Shown here: in pieces, positions 46,700-56,155 of the stretch
Layout: every line of letters begins with the position of its first letter
Position numbering within the stretch: position 1 is the first letter of the stretch
DNA from: Thiothrix sp.
Lineage (GTDB): Bacteria; Pseudomonadota; Gammaproteobacteria; Thiotrichales; Thiotrichaceae
DNA length: 64,000 bases
Assembly: GCA_008015155.1 (NCBI GenBank)
Contig: SSFA01000019.1
Location: forward strand, 124,001-188,000
Direction: 5' to 3'
Notes under the pieces: generated by a model
The model's input: the letters and a program-made list of their open reading frames with translations, nothing else
Databases searched by the model: none
What the model was told of the DNA's origin: nothing
Position numbers and translations under genes: made by a program

Positions 46700-47769
46700 G
46701 CTAAAGCCTCCCATTGAGCAGCAATTGTGTCTACTGATAAATGTCTTACTGAAGCGGCCGCGTTATGACTTAAGTATTGATGCAAGGGTTGATTAAAATA
46801 CAACTCATCTAAGGCATCGCGTAAAGCTAAGGTATTTTCAACAGGAACCAATAAACCATTTTGCCCATGTTGAATAATTTCATTAGGCCCTGTGGCACAA
46901 TCGGTAGAAACTACAGGTTTACCAATAGCTAGCGCCTCAATAAGTACCATGGGAAATCCTTCATGATCACTAGCAAGCACTAAGAACTCGGCCCGAGCTA
47001 TGTTAGGATGTGGATTTTCTATGTTACCCGGCATTAGTACTTGACCAACTAAACCTAAGTTTTTAATTTGTTGCTCTAATTGAGGACGTAAGCTACCTTC
47101 ACCTAAAATTAGTAATTTAGCTTCATGACTTAATTTACTATCAGCATAAGCGTTTAACAGGCGATCAATACGCTTTTGAGGCTCTAGGCGTCCGACAGCG
47201 ATAATGTATTTTTCTTCTATTTTAATACTAGGACTTTTTGTGGAAAAATCGGCTAGACTTACAAAATCAACTGGATTATAAATCGTAGTGAGGGGTGTTT
47301 CAGAGGGTAAACGACTCTGAAAAGCTTGCTTAGCTATTTCTGAAACACAAACAACTTTTTTCGCCTTGGGAAATAAGCTTGCTGCTAGTTTCCATTCAGC
47401 CTGAGAAAAATAGAGACTTGGATTGCAATGATTTGAAGCTATCGTTTGCGAGTTAACCATAATTGAAGGAAAACTAGCGGTTTCCATCACTGCAATTATT
47501 AAATCAAATTGTTGTTTGGCATATACTTTTTTCAAATGCCAAGCACGCTTTAAAAGAATAAACACACGCTCAAAAAAACCATCTCCAGAGGGCAAATTTA
47601 AATTAATCAGCTCACCACCAATCGGATAACCGACTTCATTTTCAAACAGAATCAGGGTGACACTATAACCTTTGTTTCGCCAATAAATGGATAATTCAGA
47701 CACAACTTTCTCAGCGCCTCCCCTGCCTAGGGAATGAATCACGAAGGCGATTTTTTTGTTAGCTATCAT
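46687..47769 (-). CDS. GT4-family glycosyltransferase
   Basis: 360 aa GT-B enzyme. GRGGAEKVVSELSIYWRNKGYSVTLILFE is the acceptor-side loop, and the donor half has YIIAVGRLEPQKRIDRLLNAY and DHEGFPMVLIEALAIGKPVVSTDCATGPNEII with E-x7-E. ATG 47769 overlaps the upstream stop as ATGA, so I prefer it to the ATG four codons earlier. Probably a paralogue of 44442. Confidence 0.88.
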   Translation of the reverse strand: MIANKKIAFVIHSLGRGGAEKVVSELSIYWRNKGYSVTLILFENEVGYPIGGELINLNLPSGDGFFERVFILLKRAWHLKKVYAKQQFDLIIAVMETASFPSIMVNSQTIASNHCNPSLYFSQAEWKLAASLFPKAKKVVCVSEIAKQAFQSRLPSETPLTTIYNPVDFVSLADFSTKSPSIKIEEKYIIAVGRLEPQKRIDRLLNAYADSKLSHEAKLLILGEGSLRPQLEQQIKNLGLVGQVLMPGNIENPHPNIARAEFLVLASDHEGFPMVLIEALAIGKPVVSTDCATGPNEIIQHGQNGLLVPVENTLALRDALDELYFNQPLHQYLSHNAAASVRHLSVDTIAAQWEALAWKP

Positions 47770-49397
47770 ACTTTCTGCCAACGCTTACGCGTATAAATGC
47801 CATCACTGATAACTGTATTCCCAAGGTAAGAAAAGGTATGCATCCCTTGTAAAGATGCTTTGCCTTGTGGAATATATTGAGCAACCGTTTTTTCTTTGTA
47901 AGTGTGCTCATTCCACTCGATAATGGCATTCAAATTCAAGCCTCGCCCGTAAGACCCTGCACAATTTTGAGATGGCCGGTAGATAACTCCATTACTCTCA
48001 AATAAAGCTCCAGCTGGTCGAGCTTTATCGGCATGATGGACGATAGGGTTAGCGGGATGAGCTTGCCAATGCTCAGCCAATAAATGCTCTGCAGAAAATA
48101 AATAAAGCATTTCATTGGGTGAACTACTCTGATGTGGACGTATATTAACAAACATCCACCAGCGCCCTAGATATTGATAAAAAGTCGCGTCATAAGCATC
48201 AATATTGCTCATGAGTGACTTCACAAACTCCCACTGATCTGGGAACTGCACACAACGGTATAAATCAATGCTGCGCTTCTCGGCTGACTCTGGGACTAAA
48301 TACCAAATACCTTCACTTTTAAAAACAAAGGGATAGGACAAATGATAGTCTTTCTCCAAAATAATTAAAGGCGCTTTATTGGTGGCACAATCTTGAAGTT
48401 TTGTACACACTAAACGCCCGCGCTTAGTTGATTCTTGATACTCTTCAAAGAATAGAAATTGCTCGCCATTTTCTTCGACTAGACAAGGGTCTGCAGCAAA
48501 GCCTTGGTCTACGGTATAAAGGATTTGCGCTTGATCGAGCTGCTTAAAACTTTGTATTGCGCCTTGCTCGGATTTTAATAGAACCCATGTTTTATTAAGT
48601 GTCATTTTGTAAGCTAGACGCTTAAGATGAGCATAAAGAAAGCCTAAGGCCAGCACTAAAAAATTTTCTGTCCACAAGATGCAATAACAAACCCTATCCA
48701 AACTTACTAGTTTGTCAATTAGCGTGTCTAAATGTCGGCTTTGAATAAACTTTTTACCCGATTCAACTCTGGTAGCTTGTTGTGCCAAGACTGGCATAAA
48801 CTCCAGCATTTTCCAAAGTAAGTTATCACGTGTTTTACTTAATAAGCATTGTTTACTGGTCTGCGAAACCCACAAATAGCGCGGTTCTTTGAAATAAGCG
48901 CTGTAGACTATAACTCCGCTAATAATAGTTTCTTGATCTAGATTAAATTCTTGGATACCTGCCCAATTTTTATCTCTATCTAAGTGGCTATTATAAAAAT
49001 ATTGCCAAACGCCATAATTTGAATTTTCAATAAGGTAATTTGGCAACTTGGTATGCCGACTGAGATTAAGTACTAAATTGATGGATTTATGAAAATACTG
49101 CTCTTTTGCAATATTTGCGCTCAGTTTAATAAATCCTCCATCAAACCAGCCGCTAATATTTTCTAGTTGATCAGCGGACTGGGTGGTCTCGAAAAGCCGA
49201 GATTCCAACTGTCTTAATTTTCTAAAAAAATTAAACTTCGCTGGATTTAATGGCCAGCTTCTAGGTTTGTCTATTAGCAAAACCAGTTCAATGCTGACCT
49301 GCTCTTGAGAAATCAAGCGCCGCAACATAAGAGCTTGCCAAGTAGGTAAGTAGACATCTTCAATAATTAAGGCAATCTTGAGCGGATGATTAGCCAT
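47766..49397 (-). CDS. Bimodular protein, formyltransferase-like N-terminus and five-bladed beta-propeller (GINT1_N-like)
   Basis: 543 aa. The first ~50 residues (LKIALIIEDVYLPTWQALMLRRLI) look like the start of a formyltransferase-like Rossmann region, weakly. Residues ~270-540 are a beta-propeller of the arabinanase/levansucrase-like group, resembling the N-terminal domain of plant GINT1 and its bacterial homologues: FAADPCLVEENGEQFLFFEEY, HLSYPFVFKSEGIWYLVPES, YDATFYQYLGRWWMFVN, ARPAGALFESNGVIYRPSQNCAGSYGRGLN. No glycosidase activity is shown for that group. It lies four bases after the EAL-like gene and overlaps the next gene as ATGA. The function in polysaccharide assembly is unknown. 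Confidence 0.65.
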   Translation of the reverse strand: MANHPLKIALIIEDVYLPTWQALMLRRLISQEQVSIELVLLIDKPRSWPLNPAKFNFFRKLRQLESRLFETTQSADQLENISGWFDGGFIKLSANIAKEQYFHKSINLVLNLSRHTKLPNYLIENSNYGVWQYFYNSHLDRDKNWAGIQEFNLDQETIISGVIVYSAYFKEPRYLWVSQTSKQCLLSKTRDNLLWKMLEFMPVLAQQATRVESGKKFIQSRHLDTLIDKLVSLDRVCYCILWTENFLVLALGFLYAHLKRLAYKMTLNKTWVLLKSEQGAIQSFKQLDQAQILYTVDQGFAADPCLVEENGEQFLFFEEYQESTKRGRLVCTKLQDCATNKAPLIILEKDYHLSYPFVFKSEGIWYLVPESAEKRSIDLYRCVQFPDQWEFVKSLMSNIDAYDATFYQYLGRWWMFVNIRPHQSSSPNEMLYLFSAEHLLAEHWQAHPANPIVHHADKARPAGALFESNGVIYRPSQNCAGSYGRGLNLNAIIEWNEHTYKEKTVAQYIPQGKASLQGMHTFSYLGNTVISDGIYTRKRWQKV

Positions 49398-49401
49398 ACA
49401 G

Positions 49402-50922
49402 TTAACGCGTAAACTTATTCAAAATTTCACCTTGCAAATAAGTTGCTGTTGTTAAACACAACAAATTGAGTGAATTAATATCTTGTACGCCATCAACGAT
49501 GACGGTGAGCTTGGCTTGAGCAAAGGTTTGGATCAGATCATAGAGCTGTTGAGGCACTGCCTGTTGACCTAGTATCGAATGAGCTAGACTCGGATCTAGG
49601 CGCACGAATTGAATACCCAGCTGCTTCATCTGCGCTAATAGAGTGGCATTGACTAAATTCACTTGCTCTAAAGCTAGCTGTGCACCGCTACGTCTAAAGG
49701 CTGGAAGAATTTGACGAGCTAAGACTGAGTGGGCCAGACAAGTATCAACAGGTAGACTTAAGACTAATTGGCTGGCTAAACGTTGATTAGTATTTAGTAG
49801 TTTCACTAATGCCTTCAGTTGAGCTGCTTGTTTGAAAATCCACTCGCCTAAACTCACTAGGATCAAATGATCCGTATTTTGTGTGCGTTGTAGCAAAGGA
49901 TGTTGCAGCGCACTACGTAGATTCCACCAATCTAGTTGAAAGCGGCCTCGATGCTGTGTATGACGAATCAAGCTGGGATAATTAAGTCTTTTACCATTAC
50001 TAGCGACCAAGCTTGGCTCAGCCGCTAACAAAGCAGGCTGAGTGTTTGCCTGTAAATTTAGGCTTTCCTGAAAATGCGCTCTTAACTTTTGCCCTAGATG
50101 GTCTTGAGTAGCATGCGGTGCAACTGGCTGATTCCAAGGATTAGGTAAAGCTTTGTCTCTAGGCTCTATCAAAGCATGAATGTGTAATTGCACGCAGCGT
50201 TGCCCGCGAAATACGGAAGGAATAAAACGAATTTCCGCACGAAACGGCTTTTTATCAAAGCGTCTTAGGCTTAGGAGCAGCTTATTAGAAGGACAGGCAC
50301 TGCGCTCAGCATTAGCACACAACGAGCTAAAGACATCTTGCTCTTCATGAGCGATTAAGCGTAATAAAGGTGTAGCTAAGGCTTCAGCTTCTGAGCTAAA
50401 TCCAAATAAAGATAGATAAGCAATGTTGGCATGTAAATGGCGACCGCGAGCGACAAAAGCGACCGGTTCACGTGCATAATCGACTAACCATTGACAGCGC
50501 AATTCGGCAATGCTCAATAGATGCTTGCACTGCCGAAAGCGATTTTTTAGGCTGCTATAATTTAATAAATAATCGATTTGCTGTTGTAGTAAATCCAGAT
50601 CTCTGGTGGAAATGGCACATAATTCTACCGATAATACGCGAGTACTTAAGGGTTCCCAATGACGTTGGGATACTTTCACGCAAATAGAATCTGGTGAACG
50701 TTGTTGAATTAACTCCAAAATACGCTCTTCGCGTTTTTGCATCAAATCATGGGGGCAAAATACCAAAGAAGGCTCAGCTATTAAGGCAGTTGCTAACTCG
50801 TCCCAAGTTTTGGCATAGCTTAATTGAATTTCAAAATGTGTCTTACGTAGGGCAGCCTCCACAATTTGGCTAAATTCGGCGTTCTGCTGAACAATGACAC
50901 AAGACACAGTATGCTGACTCAT
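49402..50922 (-). CDS. REC-PAS-degenerate EAL protein (FimX/LapD-like c-di-GMP effector candidate)
   Basis: 506 aa. An N-terminal ~120-residue receiver-like fold without a clear phospho-Asp is followed by a PAS-like region (about 145-265, PVAFVARGRHLHANIAYLSLFGF). The C-terminal ~170 residues follow EAL-domain secondary-structure motifs (SLVASNGKRLNYPSLIRH, LVLSLPVDTC, QLALEQVN, QLGIQFVRLDPSL, LTVIVDGVQDINSLNLLCLTTATYLQGEIL). The EAL and metal-binding signatures are missing or altered, so it should be a binder rather than a phosphodiesterase. The start ATG 50922 is preferred to an upstream TTG. It heads the eight-gene EPS operon. Confidence 0.68.
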   Translation of the reverse strand: MSQHTVSCVIVQQNAEFSQIVEAALRKTHFEIQLSYAKTWDELATALIAEPSLVFCPHDLMQKREERILELIQQRSPDSICVKVSQRHWEPLSTRVLSVELCAISTRDLDLLQQQIDYLLNYSSLKNRFRQCKHLLSIAELRCQWLVDYAREPVAFVARGRHLHANIAYLSLFGFSSEAEALATPLLRLIAHEEQDVFSSLCANAERSACPSNKLLLSLRRFDKKPFRAEIRFIPSVFRGQRCVQLHIHALIEPRDKALPNPWNQPVAPHATQDHLGQKLRAHFQESLNLQANTQPALLAAEPSLVASNGKRLNYPSLIRHTQHRGRFQLDWWNLRSALQHPLLQRTQNTDHLILVSLGEWIFKQAAQLKALVKLLNTNQRLASQLVLSLPVDTCLAHSVLARQILPAFRRSGAQLALEQVNLVNATLLAQMKQLGIQFVRLDPSLAHSILGQQAVPQQLYDLIQTFAQAKLTVIVDGVQDINSLNLLCLTTATYLQGEILNKFTR

Positions 50923-51026
50923 ACTGTGGAAGATACCAAGTTCTAGGCGAGGCAAAAGTCTGAAGGCCGGTTTTCCCGACCATCGTATCTAGTGACTGGA
51001 TAGGCTGATTAAGCCATCAAATTTAT

Positions 51027-52688
51027 CTATAGATCCGCCCATAAACTATCGAAGTCATCTTCGGTGGATTTCCGATCTTCCTCGGTTAGAATTTTGTAGC
51101 GGAAATAAGCAAATGCACCTAGGCATTCATCCAAAGAGGATAGCATCACCTGCTCTTCCCGACCCTGTAGGGTAACCACTAATTTATCACCCGACTGGAA
51201 TATATAAGAAGGTAGGATTAATACTGGATCTTCGCGTAAACCATCAACACTTGGGAGCATTAAACCTTGTTGAGGAAATTTATTCGTAACCTCACGATTT
51301 AAGACTGCATTAACAGATAAAGCTTGTAATTTAGTGGATAATAATTCCACGCCACAAAATAGGCCTTGTTTATTAATATATTCCATCCATTTAACGACAC
51401 CAACTACCCAACCATTATCATCCTGCGAAATATCACGTAAGCCAATCAACTCACCTACCCGAACAGCTGAGCTTTCTGGATGTGGCCAACGCAAACCATA
51501 GCCGCCAATACTGCTATTAATCAAATCCCAGATTTGCATATTAGTACTAAGCTCAGCCATATTATTTTTGCTGCCAGTAACTAAACTCGCTTCGCCATAT
51601 AGCATATTATCGAATAAAATATCTTCTTCACGCTTTTGGTCAGAACTACCACCCTGATAGGCTTGGTGCATAGCCTCGAGGACACCTTGCATACCTAAGA
51701 CTACAGCCATTTTCTCTTGTTTAGGAAAACGATTAAATTGACGATTACGGATAGTCGTTAAATGGAAAACTAGGCGCTTTAGTAAATTCCGACTTAAACC
51801 ATTTTTTAAAATCAAGCCCGAATTTTGCTCTTGAGAAATCTCTTGAATCTGCCGATCTAAATCTAAAATGACAGGGGCTAAATTAAAAACACGTACTGTA
51901 GGCGAATGTGGTAAGTCCCGATAAGGCATAATGACCGCTGGTTCATCATTATTCAGCATGGCTGCATGCACAAAATTTTGATTCGCATCCGGATGCAAAG
52001 GTTCATTAGATATTTTTATTAAATGCGTAACTGATTCGACATAACGAGCAATCCGTACTACCTCTTCTTGACGCAAACTATAGGGCTTAAACAGAGGCAA
52101 AACATTCAGTTGGATATAACGTTCTTCAATACTATTAGCACCTTCTCGCCCTTCGCTCAGTCGTAATTTATCAAGACCGCGCTCACTCGCTAACAGATAC
52201 ATATGATGGATATCATGCCAAATCGACTCACGAGTACGCACATACACTGAATATGTACTAATTAGATAGAGACCTAAGTAATCAAGGACTCGATAAATAG
52301 CGATTTGTAAAGCTCGTTTGTTAACTTCATCACGCGTGATCATATCAAGGGCAGCGAGCTGATAAAGCCCCGAAAACTCTAGTAGCAAAGACTGGTTTAA
52401 ATCGAAAATGCGCTGACCGCGTTCCGGTAAAGGGAAAGCACGGCAACTCAAATGACGATGCAGATTTTTGAGCATTAAATCAAAGGTCGGTCGCAACCGC
52501 TCCCCAAGCCGAATCCTAACCACGGGTGAGAGTGAGCGCCGATTGAGGTCAGCGAGGCCATGATAGAGACGCTTGGTGGTATCACCAAAATCAGTGAGCG
52601 ATAAGGAATCAATCCATTCTTTAGCCTTCGATTCGCTCAAAGGAATAGTGTAACGCGAAATATCCTGACGCTCTGCTGTCGTGTCCAT
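51027..52688 (-). CDS. PilZ-like C-terminal domain protein, conserved in gammaproteobacteria
   Basis: 553 aa cytoplasmic protein. The large helical N-terminal region has no motif I recognise. The C-terminal ~150 residues (GGYGLRWPHPESSAVRVGELIGLRDI ... WVVGVVKWMEYINKQGLFCGVELLS) follow the PilZ-type beta-barrel pattern, but the RxxxR arginine signature is not obvious. I prefer ATG 52688 (GAGG upstream) to the GTG one codon before. Its place directly upstream of the EAL-headed operon suggests c-di-GMP signalling, but binding is not shown. Confidence 0.5.
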   Translation of the reverse strand: MDTTAERQDISRYTIPLSESKAKEWIDSLSLTDFGDTTKRLYHGLADLNRRSLSPVVRIRLGERLRPTFDLMLKNLHRHLSCRAFPLPERGQRIFDLNQSLLLEFSGLYQLAALDMITRDEVNKRALQIAIYRVLDYLGLYLISTYSVYVRTRESIWHDIHHMYLLASERGLDKLRLSEGREGANSIEERYIQLNVLPLFKPYSLRQEEVVRIARYVESVTHLIKISNEPLHPDANQNFVHAAMLNNDEPAVIMPYRDLPHSPTVRVFNLAPVILDLDRQIQEISQEQNSGLILKNGLSRNLLKRLVFHLTTIRNRQFNRFPKQEKMAVVLGMQGVLEAMHQAYQGGSSDQKREEDILFDNMLYGEASLVTGSKNNMAELSTNMQIWDLINSSIGGYGLRWPHPESSAVRVGELIGLRDISQDDNGWVVGVVKWMEYINKQGLFCGVELLSTKLQALSVNAVLNREVTNKFPQQGLMLPSVDGLREDPVLILPSYIFQSGDKLVVTLQGREEQVMLSSLDECLGAFAYFRYKILTEEDRKSTEDDFDSLWADL

Positions 52689-52781
52689 CACTACCTCACT
52701 CAGATCCAGTTAATTATTTTTATAATTCATTCAGATTGTAGCTAATATTTTTCAGATGAAGGCGTGCAAACCGACAAACTG

Positions 52782-55238
52782 TTAAGCTTTCAACAAGACC
52801 ATTGGCGCCACCCCTAACAAACTGCGTAAATTCAGCCAAGCCGCGCTAGCAACAAGCACTGCGCCCACTAAAGCACCTAGCAGCATAAACCACGGATTGA
52901 AGCTGACTGCTAAATCGAACATATAATAGCCTAATAGATTCGCTGCCAAGATCGTTAAGCCCCCTGCTAAAGCCCCTGCTAAACCGCCTAAAAGTGCAAA
53001 TTCCAGCCAAATCCGTTGACGCAAAAGCTTTGAGCTTGCACCCAAGGATTTCAAGATCGCTAATTCGCGTTGCCGTTCGGGCTTTTGTGCTTGCAAGGCA
53101 GACCATAAGACTAATAGCCCTGTGACTAGTGTAAAGGTAAATACGCCTTGTACAGCCAAGGTAGCTTGTTCGACTAAAGAACGTACTTGTCCTAAGACAG
53201 CACTCGTATCAATAGCCGTAATGCTCGGGAATTGACGAATCATCTGTGGAATCAGTTCTGGTTTATTCGCTGGGATATGTAAACTGGTAATCAACGTATA
53301 GGGTTTATCCAAAAGTAACCCAGGGGCAGCAATCACAAAGAAATTGGGTTGCATACTATCCCAACGAACCTCGCGCACACTGGTGATTTTTTCAGTAAAA
53401 CGCTGCCCTGCAATATCAAAGGTTAGGCTATCACCCAGTTTAAATCCTAAAGTTTCACCAATCCCTTGTTCAATTGAAAATCCCTGAGTTTGAGCATCAA
53501 ACCACTTTCCCGCTAATAAAGTGTTAGTTTCTGGGAAAGCCGCAAACGAAGAGAGGTTGAATTCACGTTCCAACATACGTTTAGCTTCTGCTTTGGGGTA
53601 ATCTTCAGGGCTTACTGGCTGTTGATTAATCTCTACTAAGCGCCCACGTATCATCGGATATAAATTAGTTTGCAATTGATTTTGCTGCAGAAACTGCTCT
53701 AACTTAGCTTGATCATTGGCTTGGATATTAATTAAGAAATAATTAGGTGCATCTGTAGGCACACTCGCTTGCCAGCGATTGATTAAATCAGTGCGTAAGG
53801 CAGTGAGTAATAAAAGCGTGAATAAACCCATCGCAAATACCACCACGAGCAACAGCGAACGTCGACTCTGACGCAGTAGAGCTAACCACTGCCAAGCGGG
53901 TCGCGTACTCAAGCGAGCTAAGCCATTGAGTACCAACTTAGTGATCCACCAGAATAGAGCAATAGCTGCTAATAAGCCAAAAAATACCCAAGCTGCTAAA
54001 CCTAACTCACGGGCTTGAATCCATAGCAATACAAAAATAGCGGGCAAAATACTTAGGATCAGCAAATTGGCTAAAGTCTTCTGTGTGGGCGAGCTACCTT
54101 GCAAAATCTGCATCGGCGAAGTGTCTAATAAGCGTAATAAAGCTGGCAAAGCAAAACCTGTGACCATCACCAAAGCAGTAACCAAACTCACCCAAGCGGA
54201 AGTCCAACTTGCCGCAGGTAACTCAATCGCCACCACTTGGACTAACCATTGCGCGAGTAAAGCTTGTAAGAAAAAGCCTACAATCGCGCCTAACACACCC
54301 GCGATTAATGCCAATAACCAGAGATTCCCCAAATAATCGACTAAGATACGTCGCCGCGCTAAACCAAAAGCTTTAAGTACGGCGACTGTGCGAGTCTCGT
54401 GACGCACTAAACTGGCTGAAGTAAGAACAATCGCCGCCCCTGCTAATACCACACTGAGTAAGGCAGCTAGACCTAAGAAACGCCCTGCTCTTTGTAAAGC
54501 TTGCTGGACATTCTGCGCGCCCTCTTGCAAAGATCGAATCCGTTCAGTCGGCGTGAGTTTGGTCTCTAACTCGGCTTTAAGCGCACGGATGACTCGATCT
54601 GAACCTGTGAAAAGCAAAGAAAATTCCGCACGACTGGCGGGCGATAATAAGCCAGTAGCGGGTAAATCAGCTAAGGGAATAATGACTTGGGGCGCTAGTT
54701 GGAAAAAATTAACCCCTTGAGACGGGTCTTTAGTAACGACTGTGGTTAAAGCAAATTGGCTGTTGCCTAGCACCACCGTCGCATTAACGGGTGCTTGTAA
54801 AGAATGGAATAAGCGTGGCTCTGCCCAAACCTGTCCACTGGCGGGTAATTGCCCTTTTAGAGAAACACCCCCTGCAGTTAAATCCTTAGCTCCTTGCAAC
54901 TCACCAACTAAGGGATAATTGGACGAGACCGCTTTTACTTGTACTAACTGAGTTGTCTCGCCGTAAGATAGCATGCTGCGAAAACTAATCACTTCAGCCA
55001 TATTAGCGCCCAACTGAGCGGCCAATTGCCGATAGTCATCTGGTAGCGGTCTTGCTGAACTTACCACTAAATCACCACCTAAGACTTGGCTAGCTTGGCG
55101 TTCCATCGCGGATTCGACCCGATCGGTGAAAAAGCCCACTGCCGCCACCGCTAAGGCTGAAATCCATAGAGCTAGAAATAACAAGCGCATTTCTGGCAAG
55201 CGCCAACGCCTTACCCATTGCTGCCAGTAAATACTCAT
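52782..55238 (-). CDS. ybbP: ABC transporter permease, FtsX/YbbP-like
   Basis: 818 aa membrane protein with the MacB/FtsX layout doubled as in YbbP: an N-terminal helix, a large periplasmic domain (about 45-245), three helices (about 255-380, starting FLGLAALLSVVLAGAAIVLTSASLVRHETRTVAVLKAFGLARRRI), further helices, a second periplasmic domain (500-690), and a final set ending RELAILKSLGASSKLLRQRIWLEFALLGGLAGALAGGL. Both FtsX coupling loops (AVLKAFG and AILKSLG) are present. It forms an exporter with the ATPase encoded just upstream, with ATGA overlap. The substrate is unknown. Confidence 0.88.
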   Translation of the reverse strand: MSIYWQQWVRRWRLPEMRLLFLALWISALAVAAVGFFTDRVESAMERQASQVLGGDLVVSSARPLPDDYRQLAAQLGANMAEVISFRSMLSYGETTQLVQVKAVSSNYPLVGELQGAKDLTAGGVSLKGQLPASGQVWAEPRLFHSLQAPVNATVVLGNSQFALTTVVTKDPSQGVNFFQLAPQVIIPLADLPATGLLSPASRAEFSLLFTGSDRVIRALKAELETKLTPTERIRSLQEGAQNVQQALQRAGRFLGLAALLSVVLAGAAIVLTSASLVRHETRTVAVLKAFGLARRRILVDYLGNLWLLALIAGVLGAIVGFFLQALLAQWLVQVVAIELPAASWTSAWVSLVTALVMVTGFALPALLRLLDTSPMQILQGSSPTQKTLANLLILSILPAIFVLLWIQARELGLAAWVFFGLLAAIALFWWITKLVLNGLARLSTRPAWQWLALLRQSRRSLLLVVVFAMGLFTLLLLTALRTDLINRWQASVPTDAPNYFLINIQANDQAKLEQFLQQNQLQTNLYPMIRGRLVEINQQPVSPEDYPKAEAKRMLEREFNLSSFAAFPETNTLLAGKWFDAQTQGFSIEQGIGETLGFKLGDSLTFDIAGQRFTEKITSVREVRWDSMQPNFFVIAAPGLLLDKPYTLITSLHIPANKPELIPQMIRQFPSITAIDTSAVLGQVRSLVEQATLAVQGVFTFTLVTGLLVLWSALQAQKPERQRELAILKSLGASSKLLRQRIWLEFALLGGLAGALAGGLTILAANLLGYYMFDLAVSFNPWFMLLGALVGAVLVASAAWLNLRSLLGVAPMVLLKA

Positions 55239-55945
55239 GCTGACTGCTCCTGTCGCTGTAAGCGTCCTTCAGCTAGGCGATACCAGTAGTCACATTGAGC
55301 CGCTAAGGATTCGTCATGCGTAACTAAGACTAAAGTCGTTTGGTAATCGCGTTGCAAACGGAATAATAAAGCGGAGACTTCTTGCCCTGTATGCCGATCC
55401 AGATTACCTGTTGGTTCGTCTGCAAATAGCAGTTGCGGTTGAGTGACAAAAGCACGAGCTAGCGCTACTCGTTGCTGTTCACCTCCAGAAAGTTTTGTCA
55501 CTAACTGTTGAGCACGTGAAGACAATCCCACCTGTTCTAAAGCAGCTAAAGCTGCTTGCTTTAAATCACCGCTATTCCTGCCTAGCTCTAGTGGCAATAA
55601 AACATTTTCCAGTGCAGTTAAATGCTCTAATAAATGGAAAGACTGAAAAACAAAGCCTACTTTACCTAAACGCAAAGCAGCCCGTTGATCTTCTGATAAC
55701 TGTGTCAAATCTTGTCCAAATAAAGCAATCTGCCCCGCGCTAGGTAAATCTAAGCCTGCTAACAAGCCCAATAAAGTACTTTTCCCTGAGCCTGATGCAC
55801 CTGTGATAGCAACTGAAGTTCCTGCGACAATAGTTAAATTAATATCAGAAAGAATGCTTAGGGTTTCCTTATCTTTATTCGCAGCCGCAGCGAGCACTTG
55901 TTTTTGTAGATGGCTGACAGCAATTACAGTTTTGGTTTCAGTCAT
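55235..55945 (-). CDS. ybbA: ABC transporter ATP-binding protein, YbbA/LolD-like
   Basis: 236 aa ATPase. Walker A GASGSGKST, signature LSGGEQQRVALARAF and Walker B LLFADEPTGNLD are intact, with HTLD-type H in VLVTHDESLAAQC. It belongs to the MacB/LolD/YbbA group of ATPases that act with FtsX permeases. I start at ATG 55945, because the 20 residues upstream in the longer frame are rich in Cys and unlike the family. The stop overlaps the permease start as ATGA. Confidence 0.9.
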   Translation of the reverse strand: MTETKTVIAVSHLQKQVLAAAANKDKETLSILSDINLTIVAGTSVAITGASGSGKSTLLGLLAGLDLPSAGQIALFGQDLTQLSEDQRAALRLGKVGFVFQSFHLLEHLTALENVLLPLELGRNSGDLKQAALAALEQVGLSSRAQQLVTKLSGGEQQRVALARAFVTQPQLLFADEPTGNLDRHTGQEVSALLFRLQRDYQTTLVLVTHDESLAAQCDYWYRLAEGRLQRQEQSA

Positions 55946-56051
55946 ATCTGGCACTAATTGGCAAAATAAAGTGTCTACTATACAGCGATCTGTCGAGCTG
56001 CACATTTGCGCCCTGTCCTATCGTGGTTATTAATTCATTTTGACTGAACTA

Positions 56052-56067
56052 AAATTGTCGACAATTT
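56052..56067. promoter_or_regulatory. Perfect 16-bp palindrome upstream of the GntR gene
   Basis: AAATTGTCGACAATTT is its own reverse complement. It contains TTGT-CG-ACAA, the half-site form used by many GntR/FadR-subfamily repressors. It lies 89 bases before the GntR ATG and may serve autorepression, as well as the divergent ABC operon. Confidence 0.55.
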
Positions 56068-56155
56068 CACGTCTATTCTTTAAAAAACAGTCTCTTTGGA
56101 CTATGATCGTCAACATAAAAACACAGAACACGTAAATTGACCTGAGACCACAAGC

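Noticed and set aside
33614..50922. Horizontal island for the EPS locus
   Set aside because: No integrase, tRNA junction, IS element or flanking direct repeats visible; its A/T-rich parts alone are not enough.
55946..56005. 20-residue N-terminal extension of the YbbA-like ATPase
   Set aside because: Cys-rich, unlike the family and without a ribosome site; the internal ATG fits.
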